This document shows positions 42,016 to 46,999 of a stretch of 46,999 nucleotides of DNA, piece by piece. Below the pieces are notes generated by a model that made no database searches, was not told the origin of the DNA, and saw nothing but the letters and a program-made list of their open reading frames with translations. Each line of letters opens with the position of its first letter. Positions within the stretch are counted from its first letter, which is position 1. This DNA comes from Halorubrum lipolyticum DSM 21995 (GTDB lineage Archaea > Halobacteriota > Halobacteria > Halobacteriales > Haloferacaceae): positions 1 to 46,999 of the forward strand of contig NZ_AOJG01000015.1 in the NCBI RefSeq assembly GCF_000337375.1, written 5' to 3'. A program made the translations under genes and the position numbers.

Positions 42016-42597
42016 TCACGCGGCCGCGACCGCGTCGGAGCGAACGATTCCGACCGCGGCGGCGATCTTCAGCGCCTCCGCGGGAACGAACGCCGCGGCG
42101 CCGACGGTCACCGCCTCGACGGGACCCAGCGAGAGCACCAAAGCGAGCCCGGCGACGCCGAGCGCGTAGATGATCGCGGTGCCGAGGACCATCGAGCCCA
42201 CGAGCGTCGGGAGCCCGACGGTATCGAGGTCGCGGAGCGTCGCGCCGCGGTGGACGACCGCGCCGACCGCGGCTGCGGCCAGCGGGTACGACCAGAGGTA
42301 GCCCGCCGACTGACCGACGAGCTGGCCGACGCCCGCGGAGCCGCCCTCGAACACCGGGGCGCCGACCGCGCCGGCCGCGAGGTAGAGGACGAGGGACGCG
42401 CCCCCCCACACCGGGCCGAGGTAGACCCCGGCGAGGAACACGCCGAGCACCTGGAGCGTCACCCGGACGGGCGAGACGGGATTCGGGAACGTCACGTACG
42501 CGAACGCGCCGACGAGCGCGGCGAAAAGCGCCGCGCGGGCGAGGTTCGTCGCGGCCTCGTCGCCGACGAGATCCACCGACTCCGTGCTGGTTGCCAT
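42016..42597 (-). CDS. bioY: Biotin transporter BioY
   Basis: This 193-residue S-component has about six membrane helices. The BioY features VSPVRVTLQVLGVFLAGVYLGP split over the first substrate loop and GGSAGVGQLVGQSAGYLWSYPLAA (GGxxY-type region) are clear. It binds biotin and is driven by the ATPase and EcfT encoded next. The ATG at 42597 is preceded at 16-43 bases by a BirA-like operator, so biotin probably represses the operon. Confidence 0.92.
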   Translation of the reverse strand: MATSTESVDLVGDEAATNLARAALFAALVGAFAYVTFPNPVSPVRVTLQVLGVFLAGVYLGPVWGGASLVLYLAAGAVGAPVFEGGSAGVGQLVGQSAGYLWSYPLAAAAVGAVVHRGATLRDLDTVGLPTLVGSMVLGTAIIYALGVAGLALVLSLGPVEAVTVGAAAFVPAEALKIAAAVGIVRSDAVAAA

Positions 42598-42612
42598 GTC
42601 TCCGACACCCTC

Positions 42613-42640
42613 GTAAACCGACTTGAAGGTACTGGTTGAC
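42613..42640. promoter_or_regulatory. BirA-like biotin operator upstream of bioY
   Basis: GTAAACC (42613-42619), 14 bases and GGTTGAC (42634-42640) form an inverted repeat with six of seven positions symmetrical. It resembles the published BirA signal of bacteria and archaea (GTAAACC or GTTAACC, 14-16 bases, GGTTTAC or GGTTAAC). It covers the expected promoter of bioY, 16-43 bases before the start codon. Confidence 0.65.
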
Positions 42641-42739
42641 GATGTGGGAGCGGAGCGTCGACGGCAACAGGCGAGACCGCCGGAGGCGGCTCGGACCGGA
42701 CGCGAGGCTTATTTATCGCCGGCGCGTATGCCCCCGCCC

Positions 42740-43420
42740 ATGGACGAGAAGACCTCCGAGCTCCGCGACATCTTCGTCGAGACCACCGGGTCGGAGACGG
42801 TCACCGAGCGGCAGGCGGAGTCCCGCGGGACGCTCACCGACCGCGACGAGGCGGCGGTCGACGAGCGGGTCCGCGAGCTCGTCGCCGCGATGCGAGAGCG
42901 GTACGACTTCTCGACCGACCTCGGCGACGAAACCTACGCGCGGATCGCCCGCGGTCGCTTCGAGGAGGAGGACGACGAGGCGATCGCGACCGCGCTCGTC
43001 GAGGAGCGGGAGGGGGACGAGGAGCGGGAGGGGGACGAAGCGGAGACCGAGTCGGAAGTCGCACCCGTCCTCGAGCCCTCGACCGTCCGCGACGCGCGGC
43101 TCGACCTCCACCTCGTCCGCGAGGCCGACCGCGAGGTCGACGACGACGCGTTCGAGTACGGCGATCTGAAGCAGCTGACGGCCGAGGGGCGCTCGATCGT
43201 CGAGTGCGCGGACGCCCTCGACGCCGACCCCGACACCGTCGCGAAATACGCCCGGATCGCCCGCGTGGACCTGACCTCCACCCGCGCGAACGACCGGTTC
43301 CGCGACGAGTTCCGCGACCTCCTCACCGACGCCGAGATCGAGGGCTCGCACGCCGAGACCGCCCGCGACGACGGGCTCGAAGCGGCGACCGAAGACATGG
43401 AGACGGACACGAACTTATAA
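42740..43420 (+). CDS. Conditioned-medium-induced protein 4-like (Cmi4-like) helix-turn-helix protein
   Basis: The 226-residue acidic protein begins MDEKTSELRDIFVETTGSETVTERQAESRGTL, split after the first helix, which I recall from haloarchaeal proteins named 'conditioned medium-induced protein 4'. A charged middle has EEREGDEEREGDEAE. The C-terminal part (KQLTAEGRSIVECADALDADPDTVAKYARIARVDL) reads as a helix-turn-helix, suggesting DNA binding. TTATTTAT (42709-42716) lies 24-31 bases before the ATG at 42740, favouring it over an ATG at 42728. The stop codon lies in TTATAA at the edge of repeat copy B. Confidence 0.7.
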   Translation: MDEKTSELRDIFVETTGSETVTERQAESRGTLTDRDEAAVDERVRELVAAMRERYDFSTDLGDETYARIARGRFEEEDDEAIATALVEEREGDEEREGDEAETESEVAPVLEPSTVRDARLDLHLVREADREVDDDAFEYGDLKQLTAEGRSIVECADALDADPDTVAKYARIARVDLTSTRANDRFRDEFRDLLTDAEIEGSHAETARDDGLEAATEDMETDTNL

Positions 43421-43740
43421 AACGTATGCGGGGCGCGCGCCTCCGAGTGGCCGAGAGGCCACGAGGAGCACGCGCGAGGGAGTCGCGAGCAGAGAGGGAC
43501 CTCCGGTCCCTCATGCAGCCGGCGCGCAGCGCCGGCGACGAAGGGAGCGACGGGGCTGGGGAGGCGTGAGGCTGTGCGGTGCGGTCGGGTGGGACTCAAA
43601 GGGGCAGTCGCTGAGGCGCAGGGGACGCAAGGACCACAGGGAGTGAGCGAAGCGAGCGACCGAGGACCGCAGCGAGCGTGCGCCTCAGCGACTGGGGCTT
43701 TGGAGGTGTTCACCGCCGGTCCACCGTCAACCGCTTATAA
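43416..43740 (-). repeat. Structured dispersed repeat, copy B
   Basis: Read on the minus strand, TTATAAGCGG (43740-43731) is followed 29 bases later by block 1 (43711-43692). A hairpin with perfect 16-base arms (43694-43679 and 43620-43605) and a 58-nt loop follows. Then come block 2 (43605-43587), block 3 (43570-43554), block 4 (43484-43468), hairpin GTGGCC-GAGA-GGCCAC (43447-43462) and GGCGCGCGCC (43441-43432). Blocks are identical to copy A at 22361-22706 while stem sequences differ. It fills the 405-base gap between the convergent Cmi4-like gene and srp54. A degenerate upstream unit extends to about 43808. Confidence 0.9.
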
Positions 43741-43825
43741 GCGAGCGACTGGGACTTCGGAGAAGTCGTCCCTCGATCCACCGTCAGCAACGGCTCGTTA
43801 TAAACAACCGCCCTCGATCAACGCT
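43741..43825 (-). repeat. Degenerate upstream unit of repeat copy B and srp54 3' flank
   Basis: Read on the minus strand, TTTATAACGAG (about 43805) and GAAGTCCCAGTCGCTCG (43763-43747) are decayed versions of the TATA and block 1 of the repeat, mirroring the partial unit at 22276-22360 beside copy A. A small hairpin (GACTTC-TCC-GAAGTC) lies within. No gene is present. Confidence 0.55.
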
Positions 43826-45220
43826 TCAGAACGGCCCTTTCCCGCCGCCCATCATGTCGCCGAGGCCGCCGCCCTCGCCGCCGCCCATCTTCTTCATCAT
43901 GCGTTGCATGTCGCCCTCGCCCATCCCCTGGAACTGGCTGATCGTCTGTTCCATCATCGAGTGCTGCTCTAAGAGCTGCCGGACGGTCTCCTCGTCGGTG
44001 CCGGAGCCGCGCGCGATCCGTTCCGTGCGCGACTGGCCGACGACGCGGGGGTTCGTCAGCTCCTCCTCGGTCATCGAGTCCATGATGCGCTCGAACCGGC
44101 GCATCCGGTCTTGGGTCACGTCCATCGCGTCGTCCGGGAGCTGGTCCATCATCCCGCCGCCGAGCCCGGGGATCATGTCCATCACCTGATCGAGGGGCCC
44201 CATCCGGTTCATCGCGTCCATCTGCTTTTTCATGTCCTTCAGGGTGAACTCGCCCTGCAGCATGTCCTCGGGGTCCCAGTCCTCGTCCTCCTCCTGGGTC
44301 TCCTGCATCGCGCGCTCGACGCGCTCGGAGAGCTGCTTGAGGTCGCCCATCCCGAGCAGCCGGGAGATGAACCCGGAGGGCTCGAACCGCTCGATGTCCT
44401 GGACCGTCTCGCCGGTCCCGAGGAAGGCGATGGAGGAGTCCGTCTCGTTGACCGCCGTCAGCGCGCCCCCGCCCTTCGCGGTCCCGTCGAGCTTGGTGAT
44501 CATCACGCCCTCGATGCCGATGGACGCCTCGAACTGGCGGGCCTGCTCCTTGGCGCCCTGCCCGATAGCGGCGTCGAGCACGAGCAGCGAGCGGTCGGGG
44601 TCGACGACGCTCTCGATCTCCTCGATCTCCGCGATGAGGTCGTCCTCGAGGGCGTGGCGCCCCGCCGTGTCCACGATGTGCACGTCGGCGTCTTCGGTCG
44701 CCTCGAGCCCCTCGCGGGCGATCGCGACCGGGTCGTCGTTGTCGGGGTCGCCGTAGAAGTCGACCTCGGCGCGCTCGCACATCTGCTTGGCCTGGTCGTA
44801 CGCGCCGGGCCGGAAGGTGTCCGTCTGGATGACGGCGGGGCGGAGCCCCTTCTTCGAGAACCACCAGGCCATCTTGGCGGCGGAGGTGGTCTTCCCCGAC
44901 CCCTGGAGGCCGGCGAGCAGGATCGTCTGGTTCTCTAAGGGGAGCTCGGTCGAGTCGCCCACGAGCTCGACCATCTCCTCGTAGACGATCCTGAGGACGT
45001 GGTCCTTCGCCGTGGTGCCGCCCGGCGGCTCCTCTTCGAGGGCGCGGGACTTGATCGAGTCCGACAGCTCCATGACGAGGGAGACGTCGACGTCGGCGGA
45101 GAGGAGCGAGCGCTGGATCTCCTTGACGATCTCCTCGACGTCGCTCTCGGAGAGTCGGGACTTCCCCTGGAGCTTGTCGAGGCTGCTCCGGAGGGACGTA
45201 CCGAGGTCGTCGAGTACCAT
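43826..45220 (-). CDS. srp54: Signal recognition particle 54 kDa protein
   Basis: The 464-residue SRP54 delivers ribosomes to the membrane. N domain: residues 1-90 ([20 protein letters not shown]). G domain: [13 protein letters not shown] (G1), [15 protein letters not shown] (G3) and TKLDG (G4). M domain: Met-rich C-terminal part ([18 protein letters not shown] to the end), binding 7S RNA and signal peptides, with a Gly-rich tail. The ATG at 45220 matches the family start, and a minus-strand GCTTTACC lies 25-32 bases upstream. The frame is open further upstream but with no family similarity. Confidence 0.97.
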   Translation of the reverse strand: MVLDDLGTSLRSSLDKLQGKSRLSESDVEEIVKEIQRSLLSADVDVSLVMELSDSIKSRALEEEPPGGTTAKDHVLRIVYEEMVELVGDSTELPLENQTILLAGLQGSGKTTSAAKMAWWFSKKGLRPAVIQTDTFRPGAYDQAKQMCERAEVDFYGDPDNDDPVAIAREGLEATEDADVHIVDTAGRHALEDDLIAEIEEIESVVDPDRSLLVLDAAIGQGAKEQARQFEASIGIEGVMITKLDGTAKGGGALTAVNETDSSIAFLGTGETVQDIERFEPSGFISRLLGMGDLKQLSERVERAMQETQEEDEDWDPEDMLQGEFTLKDMKKQMDAMNRMGPLDQVMDMIPGLGGGMMDQLPDDAMDVTQDRMRRFERIMDSMTEEELTNPRVVGQSRTERIARGSGTDEETVRQLLEQHSMMEQTISQFQGMGEGDMQRMMKKMGGGEGGGLGDMMGGGKGPF

Positions 45221-45244
45221 TTGCCGGAGATAGGCGGGCGACGA

Positions 45245-45252
45245 GGTAAAGC
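45245..45252 (-). promoter_or_regulatory. TATA-like box of srp54
   Basis: GCTTTACC on the minus strand is centred about 27-28 bases before the srp54 ATG at 45220. Confidence 0.5.
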
Positions 45253-45312
45253 TTTGTTCGTCGGCGTCGGCGACGGAGTCCGTCAGCGCGGGGTGCCCGG
45301 GAAGGCGATCGT

Positions 45313-45789
45313 TCAGTTCGGAGAAACCGCCAGCGACGGGAAGTACGTCGAGTAGAACCCCTCGTCGAACGTGACCAAGCCGTCGCAGTCGACGACGGCG
45401 TGCGCACCGATGAGAAAGTCGGCAGCGATGTGTTGTCGCGGCGAGATCGACTCGCCGCACGCCTCGCAGTCAACGGACCGTGTCTCGCCACACGCGGGAC
45501 ACTGGATTCCGTCCGGTCGACGATCCACGTATTCTCGGAACCGATCGCCCGCTGTAAACCGCGCCTCGCGCGACGGATCGACCACTTTGACGCTGAAATC
45601 CTCGAGAAATCGATCGAGATCGGCGGCCGAGTCGAAGCGGCCGTCGGCTGCGAGTTCGACATATACGACCGGAGTGACGACCACCGCCCCCTCTCGGTAC
45701 GCGTGTCTGAGAGCCGCCTCGCTGGCGTCGGCGTACTCGTCGTCGTAGAGCAGCGCGAGAAACGCGTTCGTGTCGACGGCCGTGGTCAC
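45313..45789 (-). CDS. PIN-domain (VapC-like) nuclease toxin with inserted zinc knuckle
   Basis: The 158-residue protein has PIN acidic residues Asp6 (VDTNAF), Glu45 (YVELAAD), Asp124 ([10 protein letters not shown]) and Asp142 (TFDEGF), which bind Mg2+ for RNA cleavage. Between the second and third it carries a four-Cys segment, CPAC-x7-CEAC (Cys97, 100, 108, 111), unlike ordinary VapC proteins of about 130 residues. The GTG start overlaps the antitoxin stop codon (GTGA), the usual toxin-antitoxin layout. The target RNA is unknown. Confidence 0.88.
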   Translation of the reverse strand: MTTAVDTNAFLALLYDDEYADASEAALRHAYREGAVVVTPVVYVELAADGRFDSAADLDRFLEDFSVKVVDPSREARFTAGDRFREYVDRRPDGIQCPACGETRSVDCEACGESISPRQHIAADFLIGAHAVVDCDGLVTFDEGFYSTYFPSLAVSPN

Positions 45790-46088
45790 GAGTCGCCACC
45801 CGCTTCCTCGTCGTCGAGCGACTCGTCGACTGGGAGTGATTCATCGGTCTCGCGGGGATACTCGCCGCGGAGTCGACGCATCCGATCCGGCATCGTTTCG
45901 TCGCTATCCGCGCTTCCACGGTGCTTCTCGAACGGATCTTCGCCGTCCTCGGTGGTCGGGGCCCGTTTCTGGAGCCGATAGTCGGAACCGACTCGCTCGA
46001 AGTCGACTTCATCACCGGGCTCGATTCCGAGAGCCTCGCGAATCTCTTTCGGAATCGTGACCTGTCCCTTCGTGGTAACTCGGGGCAT
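45786..46088 (-). CDS. AbrB/MazE-type antitoxin
   Basis: This 100-residue protein starts with a swapped-hairpin AbrB domain (MPRVTTKGQVTIPKEIREAL, then GIEPGDEVDFERVG), which binds DNA. The acidic C-terminal half (about 48-100) should wrap and neutralise the PIN toxin encoded next. TTATTTATC (minus strand, 46122-46114) precedes the ATG by 26-34 bases, next to a 13-base palindrome that may be its own operator. Confidence 0.9.
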   Translation of the reverse strand: MPRVTTKGQVTIPKEIREALGIEPGDEVDFERVGSDYRLQKRAPTTEDGEDPFEKHRGSADSDETMPDRMRRLRGEYPRETDESLPVDESLDDEEAGGDS

Positions 46089-46113
46089 GCTCTACTAACA
46101 CAGTCGGTGTAAT

Positions 46114-46132
46114 GATAAATAAGTATTACTTA
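46114..46132 (-). promoter_or_regulatory. Promoter and palindromic operator of the toxin-antitoxin operon
   Basis: The TATA box TTATTTATC (46122-46114, minus strand) abuts the perfect palindrome TAAGTA-T-TACTTA (46120-46132) on its upstream side. AbrB/VapB antitoxins usually repress their own operon from such sites. Confidence 0.6.
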
Positions 46133-46173
46133 GCCAGACACTGGGCGATACGAGGAGGGATCCGCCGACAGGT

Positions 46174-46999
46174 TCACCGCCCAACCAGCCGCGCGCCAGC
46201 GGCGTCGACCCGACAGACCTCGGGGTCGTAGCCCGCGTCGGAGAGGCCGGTACCGAGCGCGAAGACGGTGCGGCCGAGCATCGCCATGGCGGCGCCGTAG
46301 TCGTCGGATCCATCGGGTGAATCGCCTTCCGACTCCTCGACCGCCGCGATCGCCTCGGACACCTCGGGAACGAGGAGGTCCGCCTCGCGGGCGAACCCGC
46401 GGGCCGCGTCCATCATCGTCGGGAGCCGCGGGTCCGCGCGGAGCCGGTCGAGCGCCTGCTCGCCGGCCGCGGAGAGGGCGGCGGTGTCGCCGCCCAACAC
46501 CTCCTCGGTCGACAGCTCGCCGAACGTGGCGTACTCGACGCGCGCGTCCGCGGGAATCCCGTCGAGGGCGCCCATCCCCGGTGCGCCGGGCTCCAACCGG
46601 ATCGGGACGCCGCCGCGCGCCTGCGCGACCACGTCGCCGAGGCCGGTCCCGCGGCCGACCTCCGCCTCGTGAGCGATCCGGATCAGCTCGTTCTCCGACC
46701 GGCCGCGGTCGAAGGCGTCGTTCGCGGCGAGCGCCGCGCCGAGCGCGGCCGCCCCGGAGACGCCGAAGCCGGCGCCGATCGGGAGGTCCGTCTCGACCGC
46801 GACGTCGGCGTCCGGAGTGCCGAGGTCCGCGAGCACGTCCTCGACGGCGCCGATCGTCCCCGGCTCGCCGTCGACGGTGTGGGACCCGGCTGACCCGTCC
46901 CTTACGCTCGCTTCGTCCACTTCGCCTACTTCGTCCACTTCGCCTACTTCGTCCACTTCGCCTACTTCGTCCACTTCGCCTACTTCGTCCACTTCGCCT
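46174..46999 (-). CDS. Pantoate kinase, N-terminus cut off by contig end
   Basis: About 275 codons of a GHMP-family kinase are present; the start lies beyond the contig. The ATP loop is LPIGAGFGVSGAAALGAAL (about 70 residues after the contig edge), with a second segment EVGRGTGLGDVVAQARGG and a C-terminal AAGARLVG. This matches archaeal pantoate kinase, which phosphorylates pantoate before phosphopantothenate synthetase in coenzyme A synthesis. The visible N-terminal part is a VDEVGE hexapeptide repeat, encoded by an 18-base tandem repeat and unlike the family. It may be a real insertion in a surface loop. Confidence 0.85.
   Translation of the reverse strand, partial: GEVDEVGEVDEVGEVDEVGEVDEVGEVDEASVRDGSAGSHTVDGEPGTIGAVEDVLADLGTPDADVAVETDLPIGAGFGVSGAAALGAALAANDAFDRGRSENELIRIAHEAEVGRGTGLGDVVAQARGGVPIRLEPGAPGMGALDGIPADARVEYATFGELSTEEVLGGDTAALSAAGEQALDRLRADPRLPTMMDAARGFAREADLLVPEVSEAIAAVEESEGDSPDGSDDYGAAMAMLGRTVFALGTGLSDAGYDPEVCRVDAAGARLVGR
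46911..46999. repeat. 18-bp tandem repeat at the contig end
   Basis: The unit CTTCGTCCACTTCGCCTA occurs at 46911, 46929, 46947 and 46965 and as 17 bases at 46983, ending the contig. All copies are identical and in frame with pantoate kinase. The true copy number is unknown, since the assembly stops inside the array. Confidence 0.95.

Noticed and set aside
42934-43713. 259-codon minus-strand frame beginning GTG AAC ACC (VNTSKAPVAEAHARC) at a leaderless distance from the repeat TATA box
   Set aside because: It runs through the structured repeat and then antisense to the Cmi4-like gene. Copy A does not keep the frame or the start codon, so the conserved signal is structure, not protein.

Overview
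The window reads as a single draft contig from a haloarchaeon. Evidence is the high GC content, the very acidic proteins, and TATA-like boxes about 27 bases upstream of many start codons, as expected for leaderless transcripts. Gene content agrees: archaeal SMC/ScpA, FtsZ2, RIO2, NcsA, SRP54, pantoate kinase and an archaeal Pst system. I favour Halorubrum or a close relative, partly because I recall the dispersed repeat found here from that genus; this is inference. Both ends look like assembly ends. Bases 7-25 are the Nextera transposon mosaic end, and the right end stops inside an 18-bp tandem repeat.

Layout. 26-5530: partial FAD oxidoreductase, RIO2 kinase, lipoate ligase, endonuclease IV, a 16-bp tandem repeat, a membrane protein and a methyltransferase. 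5582-12971: chromosome and division block, with a coiled-coil protein, smc and scpA on the minus strand and a zinc-ribbon ribbon-helix-helix (RHH) protein, a small RHH regulator and ftsZ2 on the plus strand. 13233-21150: a specialised-metabolism region with a dehydrogenase lacking zinc ligands, a CDP-alcohol phosphatidyltransferase, a Gfo/Idh-AKR fusion, a sulfatase-like protein, and a coupled operon of PTPS-family enzyme, GT4 glycosyltransferase and methyltransferase. 21184-27721: tRNA thiolation enzyme, DUF4442 protein, response regulator, hydrolase, MeaB with the methylmalonyl-CoA mutase B12 subunit, and a VOC protein. 27904-31608: two unknown membrane proteins, a Na/Ca exchanger and an IS605-type right-end remnant. 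31704-37632: phosphate uptake operon pstS-pstC-pstA-pstB-phoU plus a low-molecular-weight phosphatase. 37811-46999: small protein, HdrD-like membrane oxidoreductase, BioY biotin transporter with a BirA-like operator, Cmi4-like protein, srp54, an AbrB/PIN toxin-antitoxin pair and truncated pantoate kinase.

The most striking feature is a repeat of about 330 bases present twice in opposite orientation (about 22361-22706 and 43416-43740). Four blocks of 17-20 identical bases alternate with segments whose sequence differs but whose base pairing is kept. The central hairpin has a 58-nt loop in both copies, and a TATA box lies 29 bases before the first block. This looks like a structured RNA or a structured mobile repeat. 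Other notable points are probable operators at the RHH-ftsZ2 promoter, a possible modified-pterin (halopterin-like) pathway, and a PIN toxin with an inserted zinc knuckle.
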